64,000 nt of DNA, taken from NCBI GenBank assembly GCA_023548195.1, contig JAJHZJ010000496.1:9186070-9250069 (forward strand). Direction: 5' to 3'. Below the pieces are notes generated by a model. It was not told the origin of the DNA and searched no databases. It saw only the letters and a list, made by a program, of their open reading frames with translations. Positions 11,830-23,059 of this stretch are shown piece after piece. Position numbers and translations under genes: made by a program. The first letter of the stretch is position 1; each line of letters opens with the position of its first letter. The stretch is from Bettongia penicillata ogilbyi (Eukaryota > Chordata > Mammalia > Diprotodontia > Potoroidae).

Positions 11830-12590
11830 CACATCTCAGTTCAGTTCAATGAGAATGTACTAAGTGCCTACTATGAGTATGACACCCTGCAAATTATTTG
11901 GAATACAGAGACAGAGAAAGGTCTCTGCCATGGAGGACCTTAGAGTCAACAGACAAGCAAGTGTGCAATATCTGCAGCCAACATTGAATATATAATAATT
12001 ATGTACTGTATGTGCTAGGCTCTAGAGATACAAAGATAATGACAGAAGTAGTCCCTATCCTCAAGAAAGCTGGTTGAGTGTGAGGAGAAAATCACCACCA
12101 TGGAAACTTACATACATTACCTCGCTGTTTAAATCTATGAAAGACACGTTTATTCAGCACTTTTTTATTCTAGGCACTGTTACAAATAAAGGAAATAAAG
12201 ATAGTCTCTACCCTTGAGGACATAACATTAGAATAAGAGAAGATAATATATAGAGTGTAGTAGTGACTAGCGCAGAATGTCTAGGACAGGGAAGCCAAGG
12301 GGCAGGATGATTGCACAGGGCAAATGATTAGCAAGTCTTTTCTAGGTTTGGTGGTATGTTTTTAATAACTGTACTCAGAGCTAATGTAGGAAAGGCTTAG
12401 GGTGGGAAGAAGAGGGATATGGGTAAATAAGTTCATGGTATTATGGCATGAAGATTGTAGGAAGTAGAATGGTAGGTCTGAGACCAGGACATGATAAGGC
12501 GAATGCTCCTCAATCAAAGCCCAAGGTAGTGGTGGGGTAGGGGGGGGATCGAGTTGCAGGCTAGAATTGCAGGTGCAGGGCATGAAAAGC
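11830..12590 (-). repeat. L2 LINE 3' UTR, tandem-like fragments
   Basis: L2 3' termini in reverse appear at 11855 (actaagtgcctactatgagt), near 12012 (tgtgctaggctctagagat) and near 12150 (tttattcagcacttttttat). They are followed by reversed 3' UTR text with a cctatcctcaagaaagctgg block and a ctacccttgaggacataaca block. This suggests at least two overlapping L2 insertions or an internal duplication. Confidence 0.6.
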
Positions 12591-12594
12591 CTCC

Positions 12595-12845
12595 CACCTA
12601 TCTTATGAAGTAAATATGACAGATTTTGTTATCCCTATTTTACAGGTGGAAAAACAAAGGCTCAGAGAGTTTGTGTTTTGCTCATGGTCAGAACTAATAC
12701 TTGAACCCAGGTATTTCAGATTCCAAGTCAAACCTCTAGTTGATAGCTGAGGAAACTGAGGCAGATAGGCATTAAATGCTTTGCTCATGGTCAGAGGCTG
12801 GTCTTCATGATTCCCATCTCAGTGCTCTATCCCCTGTGCCAAGTA
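12595..12845 (-). repeat. Two MIR-class SINEs in series
   Basis: First copy: ccctattttacaggtggaaa then aaggctcagagagtttgtg. Second copy: gatagctgaggaaactgagg then tgctcatggtcagaggctgg. Both are on the minus strand. Confidence 0.65.
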
Positions 12846-13699
12846 GCACGTTATGGTCCTAACACAAGTTGTCATGCTCCTGTTATATTTAGTACTATGA
12901 CAATTATCATTCAGGTGGATAAAAACTCATCTTTTTGCAGATGAATCAAATATTAGGATCTCTACTCATCCTTAGTAGGCTTTCTGAAAGCATCCTTGGT
13001 ACAATAACAGTAGCAGACAGGTTGCCAGGAATGAGAGGTGCCATAATCTGTTCTCACATAATTTAGATCTCCTCTTCTAGGTGTCTACATTTTAAAAACT
13101 TTCTAATCCATGAGATTTGAGAATTTCAATTATTTCTTAGAGTGACATTTATTAAGATATTGTTTGTACCTTTATGGATCAAAGTCACATCTTTATGATT
13201 GTGGACAACCCCTTGATTTGTGATATGGTTTGCTTCCAGTATAGATAATGATTTCATTCTTGAGAATATTTGGACTCTATTTACAGCAGGAAGAATGTGT
13301 TATCTCTCATTCCATGAAAAATATTCTGATATATAATCAAATCTGCCAGATTATATTTTGCTAGGTATTTGTCATATGCCATTTTTAATATCCTACTGTG
13401 ATATGCTGTGTGGTTTCTGCTGATTTCTTGTGTAATCTACATGGGTAAATGTGAGTACTGTATGGAAAATGCTTCTGTAATTTCTCGTGAGTAGATCTCA
13501 TCCTGAATGGCCATAAAAATCCCTGTTTATACACTCCCCCTCCACTCATCTACATGACCACATGATTTAGTCATTTTTGAAGCTTTCTTGTCAACGATGA
13601 GTTTATATGTATGTCATCTGTGGAGGACCTTTTGAGTCTGATCATGAATCTTTGCTACTTCATAGACTTCATCCAGAGGTGAGCCACTTTCAATTACAT
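12846..13699. other. Unassigned non-coding stretch
   Basis: Unrecognised. Its composition is uniform and continues past the SINE at 13700 to 14571. It may be one old, diverged transposon split by the SINE, but I could not identify a family. Confidence 0.4.
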
Positions 13700-13925
13700 T
13701 TGCCAATTTCGTCATGTCCAACTCTTCATGACCCCTTTTGGGGTTTTCTTAGCAAAGATACTGGAATGGAATGGCTTGACATTTCCTTCTCCAGCTCATT
13801 TTAAAGTTGAAGAAACTGAGGCAAACAGGGTTAAGTGACTTGATCAGTTTGTCTGAGGACAAATTTGAACTCAGGTCTTCCTGACTCCAGGCCTGGTTCT
13901 GTAGCCATTGTGCCACCTTGCCGCT
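13700..13925 (-). repeat. tRNA-derived marsupial SINE
   Basis: Reads as the reverse of the SINE at 6424: tcgtcatgtccaactcttca, the ttttggggttttcttagcaa tail block, tccttctccagctcatttta, aactgaggcaaacagggtta, then the head at gactccaggcctggttctg. Confidence 0.85.
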
Positions 13926-14571
13926 CTGATGATATACACCTTTAGACTGTTTCTGAGTCACTGAGCACAAAAGTATTTCTATAGGTGTTTGGTCTTTTTT
14001 GAACAAGCATGCTATGAATTCCCCCTAATTTGGTGAGATGAGTTAATCTTTCTTTCAGTGCCTTATAGTGGAGAGCTCAGTACTGTATGGCTTTCTTTGA
14101 GATTACTTTCCAAATTTGTTGTGATTTATTTTATCATTCTAAAGGTATACATTAAGACTGGGAGAGTGGGCATGGATTGATATAATGTATTATAAATGTT
14201 ATAAATTCTACTAATGTATCTACTAATACTATCTACTAATGTATTGCTACATAAATGTATTCTTGCCATTCAGGTTTATTTTCAGTCGACCTGTTAGTAA
14301 ATCTCTAGCCACAGGCATTTTCACATCTTTAGGCTCAATGCCTTGCCCGGAGGGGAGATGACAGTATTTCTAAATATCATCTCCATCTTTTGGTTCAATG
14401 TGACCTCTAGGCTCAACCCCAGTGACTTCAGTTTCTGTCTTGTACTCTTCAAGTGCAAATCACATTTTAATATCATGAGTGTGCCATCAAAGAGATGCAT
14501 GATGTATTTTCTGGTGCATTCATACACTCTGATATCAACCATGAACATCAAATGATTAATAAGGTTTCATT
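13926..14571. other. Unassigned non-coding stretch
   Basis: No family recognised. Includes opposing 70- and 76-codon open frames at 14321-14555 with no domain signature. It carries a short tandem ctactaatgtat motif near 14207-14250. Confidence 0.4.
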
Positions 14572-14585
14572 ATGATGTCTTCTTT
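14572..14585 (+). repeat. Target-site duplication, left copy (HAL1-like copy 1)
   Basis: atgatgtcttcttt here pairs with atgatgtcctcttt at 17440-17453, matching at 13 of 14 positions. This defines both ends of the insertion. Confidence 0.85.
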
Positions 14586-15479
14586 TTTATTTTATTTATT
14601 TTATTTTTATTTTTTTTAATATAAATTTATTTATTTAACTTTTTACATTCATTTTCACAAAATTTTGGGTTCCAAATTTTCTCCTCCCCCCACCCCAATA
14701 CACTGAGCATTCCAATTTTCCCTATCACCAATCTGCCCTCTCTTCTATCATCCCTCCCTTCTCTTGTCCCCATCTTCTCTTTTGTCCTATAGGGCCAGAT
14801 GACTTTCTATTCCCCATTAACAGTATTTCTTATTTCCTATTAGCAAGAACAATACTCAACAGTTGTTCCTAAAACTTTGAGTTCCAAATTCTCCCCATCC
14901 CTCCCTCCCTACCCATTCCCTTTGGGAAGGCAGGCAGTTCAATATAGGCCATATCTGTGTAGTTTTGCAAATGACTTCCATAATATTCGTGTTGTGTAAG
15001 ACTAACTATATTTCCCTCCATCCTATCCTGCCCCCCATTGTTTCTATTCTGTCTTTTGATCCTGTCCCTCCCCAAGAGTGTTGACTTCAAATTGCTCCCT
15101 CCTCCCATTGCCCTCCCTTCCATCATCCCTCCCACCCTGCTTATCTCCTTCTCCCCCACTTCCCTGTATTTTAAGATAGGTTTTCATACCAAAATGAGTG
15201 TGCATTTTATTCCTTCCTTTAGTCGAATGTGATGAGGGTAGACTTCATGTTTTTTTCTCAGCTCTCCTCCTTTTCCCTCCACTAAAAAGTCTCCTGCTTG
15301 CCTCTTGAATGAGATATAATTTACCCCATTCCATTTCACCCTCTCTCCTCCCAGTACATTTCTCTCTCACCGTTTACCTTAATTTCTTTTAAGATATGGT
15401 CCCATCCTATTCAATTCACTCTGTGCTCTCTGTTTCTGTATGTGCATGCATGTGTGTGTATGTGTACACGCACGTGTGT

Positions 15480-15481
<2 letters not shown>

Positions 15482-15519
<38 letters not shown>
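15482..15519 (+). repeat. (TG)n microsatellite in HAL1-like 3' UTR
   Basis: A TG run preceded by degenerate TG/CA text from about 15436. It sits where HAL1-like copy 2 has a TA/CA-rich array (42187-42300). Confidence 0.95.
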
Positions 15520-15652
15520 TCCCACCAGCTACCCAGATACTGAAAAGTTTTAAGAGTTACAAATATTGTCTTTCCATGTAGGAATGTAAACAGTTCACCT
15601 TTGGTAAGTCCCTTCTGACTTCTCTTTGCTGTTTACTTTTTCATGCTTCTTC

Positions 15653-16752
15653 TCATTCTTGTGTTTGAAAGTCAAATTTTCTTTTCAGCTCTGGTCTTTT
15701 CATCAAGAATGTTTGAAAGTCCTCTATTTCATTGAAAGATCATATTTTCCCCTGAAGTATTATACTCAGTTTTGCTGGGTAGGTGATTCTTGGTTTGAGT
15801 CCTAGTTCCTTTCACTTCTGGAATATCCTATTCCATGTCCTTCGATCCCTTAATGTAGAAGCTGCTAGATCTTGTGTTATCCTGATTGTATTTCCACAGT
15901 ACTGGAATTGGTTCTTTCTAGCTGCTTGCAATATTTTCTCCTTGACCTGGGAATTCTGGAATTTGGCCACAATGTTCCTAGGAGTTTCTCTTTTTGGATC
16001 TCTTTCAGGTGGTGATCGATGGATTCCTTCCATACTTATTTTGCCCTCTGGTTCTAGAATCTCAGGGCAGTTTTCCTTGATAATTTCCTGAAAGATGATG
16101 TCTAGGCTCTTTTTTGATCATGGCTTTCAGGTAGTCCCCTAATTTTTAAATTGTCTCTCCTGGATCTATTTTCCAGGTCAGTTGTTTTTCCAATGAGATA
16201 TTTCACATTATCTTCCATTTTTTCATTCTTTTGGTTTTGTTTGGAGATTTCTTGTTTTCTCAGAAAGTCATTAACCTCCATCCGTTCCATTCTAATTTGT
16301 AAAGAACTATTTTCTTCAGTGAGCTTTTGAACCTCTTTCTCCATTTGGTTAATTCTGCTTTTGCAAGCATTCTTCTCCTCATTGGCTTTTTGAACCTCTT
16401 TTGCCAATTGAGTGAGCCTATTTTTCAAGGTGTTATTTTCTTCAGCATTTTTTTGGGTCTCCTTTAGCAAGGTGTTGACCCATTTTTCATGCTTTTCTTG
16501 CATCTCTCTCATTTCTCTTCCCAGTTTTTCCTCCACCTGTCTAACTTGATTTTCAAAATCCTTTTTGAGCTCTTCCATGGCCTGAGCCCACCGGACATCC
16601 ACCTTGGATGTCTGGGATACAGAGGCCCTGACCTCCATGTCTTTCCCTGATGGCAAGCATTGTACTTCCTCATCAGAAATGAAAGGCGGGAACATCTGTT
16701 CCCCAAGAAAGTACCCTTCTATGGTCTAATTTTTTTTCCCTTTTCTGGGCAT
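15653..16752 (-). pseudogene. LINE-1 ORF1 (RNA-binding chaperone) of HAL1-like copy 1, broken
   Basis: ORF1 protein of LINE-1 binds the element RNA as a trimer. The inferred original start is the ATG at 16752 (MPRKGKK), but that frame soon hits a stop. The longest surviving frame runs 16695-16102 (197 codons). It has a Glu/Lys/Gln-rich coiled coil over about residues 35-170 with repeated heptad blocks (KNRLTQL, KSRINQM, QIRMERM), then the conserved DLENRSRRDNLKIRGLPE entry to the RRM. A frameshift near 16100 moves the rest into another frame (16033-15812), with the C-terminal domain block STLRDRRTWNRIF. A further piece, RPELKRKFDFQTQ, ends near 15653. At least two frameshifts or stops disable it. 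No ORF2 follows. Confidence 0.9.
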
Positions 16753-17439
16753 TTTCCTAGCCAGTTACTTGACTTCTGAGATTCCTCTCCACCCCTACCT
16801 AGATCTGCCCAGCTAGTGCTTGGGGTCTGAGATTCAAATGCTGCTCCCCAGCCTGAGGGCTTTCCATGGCAGACACGGCTGCTATTCAATGTGAGCTTAA
16901 GTTCTGGTGCTCAGGTGGGTGCAGGGCTGCCTCCCAGGCTCAGTTCCCTCAGGGGGTTTATGTGGAGACCTTCAGTAATGGCCCTGAGCTCCTGCCTGCT
17001 GCTCCGGGAGTTCCCGGCTACCGCAGTTGCCTCTGCCACTGCCTCTGCCGCTGCCTCCTGAGGGGGCCTGAGTCACGGAGACACCCCGATCCCCTTCAGC
17101 CAGCCCAGAAGTCTCTCTCACTGACCTGTAGTGCCTGTGGGTGGAGGTACCTTCGCAGCCACAGGAGGTTCCGTCCCTGAAGCCTGCTCGGATCTGCTCC
17201 TCTTGGGCCTGCCTGGCCCGGGGAGCGCAGGGGTGGGCTCCACTGTCCAGAGTGTGATGGACCCCTGGGTACAGCTTTCCAGGGCTCTCTGGAACAGAAA
17301 TCTCCTCCCCTGTGTTTCTGCGTAGCTTGCGCTGCTCCAGAACTTGTGGGGAGTTCTTTTTACAGGAAATTTATGCACTGTGGGTTTGGAGCTAGCATAT
17401 GTGAGTCTTTCTACTCTGCCATCTTGGCTCCTCCCCCTG

Positions 17440-17453
17440 ATGATGTCCTCTTT
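17440..17453 (+). repeat. Target-site duplication, right copy (HAL1-like copy 1)
   Basis: Partner of 14572-14585, with one C/T difference. Confidence 0.85.
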
Positions 17454-17704
17454 AATATGGAAGCCATATGTTGCTCTCTTCAGGAAGGATGAAGTTGGAT
17501 TTAAGTTAGTCAGAAGCATAATGTACTTCAATAGCTTTCCTAAAAAATAAAGCAAAAGAAAAACAAAGCCCCAAACCCCAAAGCAGTCTTTTGTATGAAT
17601 TCATGTGTTGAAAGCCACATGTATCTGACTGATATTGAATTTCACCTTCAAGAAAACCCACTTGATTTTATGCATACATAAGCTGCTTTCTTTATTTATT
17701 GTTT

Positions 17705-17840
17705 TCTCATTTTAGACATAAAACCCTGGAGGACAGGAACTGTTTCATTTTGTCTTTGTATGCTCAGTCTCTAGTATGGTGCCTAGCATAGCATTTACTT
17801 TCTAAAGGCTTAATAAATACCTGTTGATTAACAACTAATA
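17705..17840 (+). repeat. L2 LINE 3' end
   Basis: tggaggacaggaactgtttc, then ggtgcctagcatagcattta, then cttaataaatacctgttgat. Confidence 0.75.
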
Positions 17841-18094
17841 GCTCAAATGCTAATGGTTATTCATGTAATTACAAGAAGACTGGAGAGAGGGTAGTTCAAA
17901 CATTCTTGTTGCATGCTCTGTGATAGACTTATCAGAAGATATGAGCAAGAATACCCGAGGAAGCATGGAGGGGTTGTGACCTATCTTCTTGGGAATACTC
18001 CCAAGGATGAGAACACAGATGCGCTGAAGTAAGTGTCAAAGAAATATGATCACAAGGTTCCAAACATCAGTCAATAAATAAGAGATTTTAGGAC
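17841..18094. other. Unassigned non-coding stretch
   Basis: Nothing recognised. Confidence 0.45.
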
Positions 18095-18225
18095 TTGTCT
18101 GTGGCACAGGGTCAAGAATGTTGGATTTGCAGCCCAAGGACCTGGATACAGTTCTCTGTTCTGCCCCTTATTGTGTGACCTTGGGAAACAGATTTATCTA
18201 AGTTCTCTGGACCTCCAGGCTTGTA
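18095..18225 (+). repeat. MIR-class SINE
   Basis: gttggatttgcagcccaagg, then ttattgtgtgaccttgggaa; plus-strand MIR head and core. Confidence 0.65.
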
Positions 18226-18317
18226 GTCCTAAGTCTATGCTCTTATGATCCTCACTCTGTTGGATACAAGTTTTTCCTCTAGAGTGAATGAAGATTTCTC
18301 GAAGGTAGGAACTATTC

Positions 18318-18412
18318 TGTTGAAGAAGGAAATAGCAAGTAACTTCAGGATCTTTGCCAAGAAAACTCCAAAAGGGGTCACAAAGAGTTAGACATGACTG
18401 AAAACAAGTAAA
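18318..18412 (+). repeat. SINE 3' tail (RTE-like)
   Basis: tttgccaagaaaactccaaa, then ggggtcacaaagagttagac and atgactgaaaacaag match the tail of the SINE at 6424. No head precedes it directly. Confidence 0.75.
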
Positions 18413-18426
18413 CATGTGTGCATGTG

Positions 18427-18504
18427 CACACACACACGGAGTGGGGGAGGGAGAGAGGGAGAAAGAGAGAGAGAGAGAGGGAGAGAGAGAGAGAGAGGAG
18501 AGGG
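18427..18504 (+). repeat. (CA)n and (GA)n microsatellite
   Basis: A short CA run, then GGGAGA and a GA run of about 45 bp, beginning just after the SINE tail. Confidence 0.95.
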
Positions 18505-19980
18505 TTGGGGGGGCTTCATTTAGTACCTGGCACCAACTGAGTGCTCAATAATATCAGGAACAAATGTAGCTTAAATCATCAGTCAAAATTTGTCAAATCC
18601 AAAAAAATGTCCTTTCGTTGCTTCTTCCATCCTTGATAATTGCCTCTGTGATGTTAACAGAGGCAGTGTGACCCCATGAAAGAGCCCCAGATTGGCTCTC
18701 AGGAGACCCAAGTTTCAGACCGTAAGTCTCTTGTGGAGTTGGATGTGAAAATAACAGGATCAAATGACATGACCTGCTAGAGTCCCTTCATTCACTCTCT
18801 TTCTATGACTGATAAGTTCAGTATTCGGCAGCAATATATATGAACAAGACTCCATATCACAAGGTGTAAGGATACAGTAGGACTCAGTTCCAGGATCTGT
18901 TTGTTCCAGGCCAGAAAAGTCTGTTCCTTTTTTTCTGAATTTCTGCCAGAAATAAAAAAAAAGCCACACCCAAGAAGAATGTTCCAAATTAGGCACACCC
19001 AAGGAATAAATCAGTTTGCCAGATGGGAGGCAGAGAGAAGGGAGCCTTATGGCAAAGTGACCCATAATTTCTTACATGTTTCCTTTCTCGTTTCTAGTTT
19101 TTAGTATAACTAATTAGTTCTTGGATGATGTGCGTGACCTACTGAGTTGGACATTTCTCAGGACATTCTAAGCACAGACTTCTTTAGAGGCAAACAAATT
19201 CTTTTGTGATTTCTCTGTTTTTTTTAAGTGAACTGCAAGTTAAATGAGTCAACAGAGTGACATAATTGCCAAAAAAGATGAATATGATCTTAAGTTATAA
19301 AAATGTAGCCCTCATCCCAGAACTACAACTCTGTTCTTTCATAGACTGGTTTCAGTCTTGGGAGTCCCTGCTCCAACTTGCCTCTAGTCATATCTGACTT
19401 TGACTCATTTTGCCCCTCATCAGAGTTCTCAATGTGAAACATCAAACTACAGTTTGAATATAATTTGCATCTAGGTCTTTACAGATATAGAAAAGAGTTC
19501 CCAGGTCTTATACAAGCACTCAAGGTAACAAGGGAAATTGATTACAGGACAGCCTCTGTTACAGTCTACAGAAATAACGAAACACGTGAAAGATTTACTA
19601 TAGTATATAATCAATATTATTCTTTCCTAACAGTGAATCTCACCTTTTCCCAGGGCTTTACTGTGTTTTATACTCATAGCACAGAAGGGAAATAAGATGG
19701 AGTGAGACAATCACCCATTACTCAAAATTTCATCAAGTCAAAAGTCAAAGATCCATTTCGATATCCACACTTACAGTATTGCCCATGACTTTAGACTCCC
19801 CTAGAAGTGAAATCAGCTTGGGTTTGCAGCTAGACAGTTCCCTTCTTATTAGGATCTACACCACTTGAATAATTCATAGTAATAGTAGAGAATAAAGCTC
19901 AGGTCTTCTGCATCTTCATACTTTTACTTACATTATTCTACTCCTCCTTCAAAATTTTTTTTTCAGGGGGAGGGTGAGGG
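18505..19980. other. Mostly unassigned stretch with one MIR-like piece
   Basis: A plus-strand MIR-like block lies at 18658-18725 (gaggcagtgtgaccccatga, then ggctctcaggagacccaagt). The remainder is unrecognised. A 77-codon frame at 19465-19695 rich in Tyr and Thr has no known domain. Confidence 0.4.
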
Positions 19981-20057
19981 AGGAAGGGAACGGAAGGGAG
20001 ATATTCTCTTTTCTTTTTTCTAAAGCAAATGACAAGCACCCACCAGGGAACAAAGTA

Positions 20058-20323
20058 CTCTCTCTCCTCTCTTCTCCTCTACTCTTCCTCCACTTCCTCT
20101 TCCTCCTCCTCTACTTCCTCGTCCTCTTCCTCCTTCTCCTCCTCCTCCTCCTCCTCCTCTTCTTCTTCTTCTTCTTCTTCTTCTTCTTCTTCTTCTTCTT
20201 CTTCTTCTTCTCCTTCTTCTTCTTCTTCTTCTCCTTCTTCTTCTTCTTCTTCTCCTTCTTCTTCTTCTTCTTCTTCTCTCCTCTCTCTGTCTCTGTGTCT
20301 CTCTCTGTGTGTGTCTCTCTCTC
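20058..20323 (+). repeat. Polypyrimidine (TCC/TTC/TC)n tract
   Basis: About 266 bp with nearly every base pyrimidine on the plus strand. TCC-rich at the left, about 17 clean TTC triplets at 20160-20210, then TCC interruptions at 20211, 20232 and 20253 (21-bp spacing), and a TC/TG run on the right. The 128- and 132-codon Ser- or Phe-rich frames through it are artefacts of the repeat. Confidence 0.98.
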
Positions 20324-20569
20324 GACTAAGTTTTGCACTTTACTCCTGGCTTTTATTTTTGGTGCCTTGTAGTCACCACCTGAGATTTGAGAACTGCCTA
20401 ATTGACATGTTGTAGAATCACTGGTTGGTTCAACAAATTTTCATCAGGATCTTGAAATTCAGGATAGCAGGTAGGTGCTCTTTTGTGGCCAAAATTGTTA
20501 GCTTTCCTGTGTTTTCTTTTGAAAATATGTATTTTGATCTGTTTGAAATTGTATAAAATATCTTGGCTG
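20324..20569. other. Unassigned non-coding stretch
   Basis: Nothing recognised. Confidence 0.45.
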
Positions 20570-20748
20570 CTCCATATTGCCAGGCATGTTAGAATGTTAC
20601 ACTTGGAGTTAGGAAGAGTAAGATTAAAATTCTTCCTCCAACACTAGCTGTGTGGCCCCGAACAAGTCATTTCACCTACGAGACTCAGTTTTCTTATCTG
20701 TGAAATGAAGAGATTGAAACAGATGTATTCTAGGGTCCTTTTCAGTGA
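20570..20748 (+). repeat. MIR-class SINE
   Basis: acttggagttaggaagagta, then actagctgtgtggccccgaa, then tctgtgaaatgaagagattg. Confidence 0.7.
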
Positions 20749-20794
20749 AGATTCCCATGATCAAACCTGTGATCACACAGATATCCAAACACTT

Positions 20795-21030
20795 AGATAC
20801 TTATCTAGGTACTACAGTGAATCAAACCCTGAATTTGGAGTCAGAAAGACCTGAGTTTGAATCCTGTCTCACATCCTTGGTAACTGAGCAGTTCTGGACA
20901 AGTTTCTTTTCAGCCTCCTTTTCCTTATCTGTTGAATCAGAATAATAATAGCACTTTCATTGCAGGATTTCTGTGAAGACTAAATGAAATAAGTAAAGCA
21001 CTTTGCAAACTTTAAATCATAAACCCTAGT
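20795..21030 (+). repeat. MIR-class SINE, near full length
   Basis: gagtcagaaagacctgagtt, ttgaatcctgtctcacatcc, then aataataatagcactttcat, tgtgaagactaaatgaaata and agtaaagcactttgcaaact give head, B-box region, core and 3' part in order. Confidence 0.8.
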
Positions 21031-22190
21031 TCTTCTTATTGTTCTCTATCTACCTCTCCTATATATGAACAGTATCAGAACTGACATTCCACATCAGACT
21101 AGTACAAGAGGCAACAAAAGATGTGATCATTGACAAATTCTGCTGCATCCCAAAATGAAATTGATTCAGGCTGCTGAAAAACTCAAGCTCCTTCATTAAT
21201 AGCACTTAGGAAACCATAATAAATCAGCCTATTAGGGTGCAACGGGGGTGCAAATTGGTGTCTTAGCTAATGTAGATAAAGATTTCAGTGCATGCTGCAT
21301 ACATCAAAATTTTTAACACGTTACTTTCAGAGTTCTAGTGAATCTGGAAAAATCTGCTATCTGAGATCCAGCACAATTCTGACTTTGCATCATTCAATTG
21401 TCAATAAAATTGTCTCTTATTTTATTTTCTAATGGTTTATCAATACTGGTAATTTGCTGCTGGTTATAAAAAGAGGGAAATTTAAATAAGTCTGACTAAC
21501 AAGAAAGCAGATTTGTTTCTCCGTTTTGTCTTGCTTCTTGAGTTAATGACCAGAATGATGGGAGGTACAGAAATCATCTTTGTCCCTTGCTCAAGCCACA
21601 AGCATTAGCTTTATTTGGGAGGGCAAATTAAACTACAGGGATTTTGGCAAAGGTACATCTTGCCATGAATAGGAAATTGAGGCAAACCAGGCAAGATTCT
21701 ATTTAAAGAAGTGGAGATTTGAGGGAAGGAGGGTGAGGGGAGGTAAGTTTCTTTCTTTCTTATTTTTTTCCTTTCTGTACAGAATAAAATTGCAACTGGA
21801 ACTTAGCCTGTCAAAATGGAATGTGAGATCCCACCTGTCTTACCCACTTACTACAGAAGCATAGTGAGCACAAAAAGCTTTGTGCAAAGCTCTAATGGAA
21901 ATGATGACAGTCAGGCAGAATTGGACAAGTTCCCTGTCAGTCTTTGTGGAGCTTGTGAGTGGGCTGAGTGGGAATGAATCATGATCGTTGACCTCACTAA
22001 TAGCATGACTCTGTAGGTGGGCTGACAGGAACACTTGGTTTCCTTCTCTTACAATGAAAACAGAAATGTGGCTATGGTGATTGATGATGGGGGTGACAAT
22101 CTGGCCACTGGAGAGATGTAGCAATTGAAAACTTCATCATTAAAAGATATTCCATCAGTGGAATTGCTCATTGCTATTGCAGGATAGCAT
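21031..22190. other. Unassigned non-coding stretch
   Basis: About 1.2 kb with no recognised repeat. A 94-codon minus-strand open frame (21840-22124) shows no known domain. Confidence 0.45.
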
Positions 22191-22194
22191 CTCA

Positions 22195-22365
22195 TCCTAG
22201 CATTATGGACTTTTAGTTGGGTGGACTTCAGAGATCATCTAGTCCAATTCCTTAATTTTACAGATGAGGAAACCGAGGTTCAGAGAAATGATTTTTTCAA
22301 GGTCGACCAACTAGTAAGTGATACAGCCAGAATTTGAACTCTAGTTTTCTTAATCTGAAATCACA
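22195..22365 (-). repeat. MIR-class SINE
   Basis: atctagtccaattccttaat, tacagatgaggaaaccgagg, ttcagagaaatgatttttt, then ccaactagtaagtgatacag. Confidence 0.8.
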
Positions 22366-22384
22366 CTACCTTTTCTGTAAACTT

Positions 22385-22640
22385 ATGGCTTAAGGGAGTA
22401 GTCCTTCAGAGGTTAAATGACTTGTCCAGAGTCATACCCAGAATTCAAACTTCATCTAAATTCATAATTCCACAAGATCACCAGATTAAAATTTATACCT
22501 GAAAAGGAACATGGATCTTATCTCTTCCAACTCCCTCATTTATAACTTAAGGTTATACAGCTAATAATTGACAGAGCTGGGGTGTGAACCTAGGTTTTCT
22601 GACTTCAAATTCTGTGATATCTTGTAACACACTGCCCCAT
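22385..22640 (-). repeat. MIR-class SINE fragments
   Basis: Two further minus-strand pieces: gaggttaaatgacttgtcc with agagtcatacccagaattc, and tataacttaaggttatacag with agctggggtgtgaacctagg. Confidence 0.55.
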
Positions 22641-23059
22641 ATTCTTTGTGATCTCAGGAAGTTTATCGCACAGTGTGACACACAAGATTCCCTTAGGGAC
22701 ACATAAAATACTGAGACACAGGGAGGACTACCAAGAACACAAAATCCTGAGGCTAAAATGCTTTGTTATGATCAAGTCTCACTTGAATGTTCTCCTACTT
22801 TTCCATTTGCCCATTACTCTATAGTTGCGGTTTAAGAGACCAGTCTCAGAAACTAAGTTTGATATTTCAGTTCTATTTAGAATCTGTGGCTTCAAAAAGC
22901 TGTCACATGTACAGCAGTCACACCCTGATAAAACCATTTTGGGAGATGGGCTAAACCAGGTTGAGGGGAACTGATACATCCAAACCCATTGGGAAAGGAG
23001 GGGGACATCTACCTCAAACATGTGAAGACTTCTCGATGGGAATAATTTGTTCCAATGGC
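22641..23059. other. Unassigned non-coding stretch
   Basis: Nothing recognised. Confidence 0.45.

Larger units (their letters stand above)
14586..17439 (-). mobile_element. Full-length ORF2-less LINE-1 (HAL1-like), copy 1
   Basis: A 2,854-bp unit read right to left. The 5' end (17439) begins cagggggaggagccaagatg, the marsupial LINE-1-type start. A GC-rich 5' UTR of about 690 bp follows, then ORF1 (about 16752 to 15653), then a C/T-rich 3' UTR of about 1.07 kb ending in a T run (A tail on the element strand) at 14586. No reverse transcriptase or endonuclease sequence lies between ORF1 and the 3' UTR. The 14-bp flanking duplication shows that this is one complete insertion. Half-L1 elements are a known class thought to rely on LINE-1 ORF2 protein in trans. 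Copy 2 at 41021-44194 has the same architecture. Confidence 0.9.

Noticed and set aside
14586..17439. Interpretation as an ordinary L1 that lost ORF2 by a private deletion
   Set aside because: A second insertion at 41021-44194 has the same structure and near-equal net length, so a shared ORF2-less parent is the simpler explanation.
17118..17555. 145-codon ORF overlapping the 5' UTR of HAL1-like copy 1
   Set aside because: It begins in flanking DNA at 17555, crosses the target-site duplication and runs through the element's GC-rich 5' UTR; the frame has no domain and no counterpart in copy 2.
19465..19695. 77-codon Tyr/Thr-rich ORF in non-repeat DNA
   Set aside because: No domain, no splice or promoter support, and its length is within chance for AT-rich DNA.
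20029..20415. Ser-rich and Phe-rich ORFs of 128-132 codons
   Set aside because: They are generated entirely by the TTC/TCC repeat and its frames.
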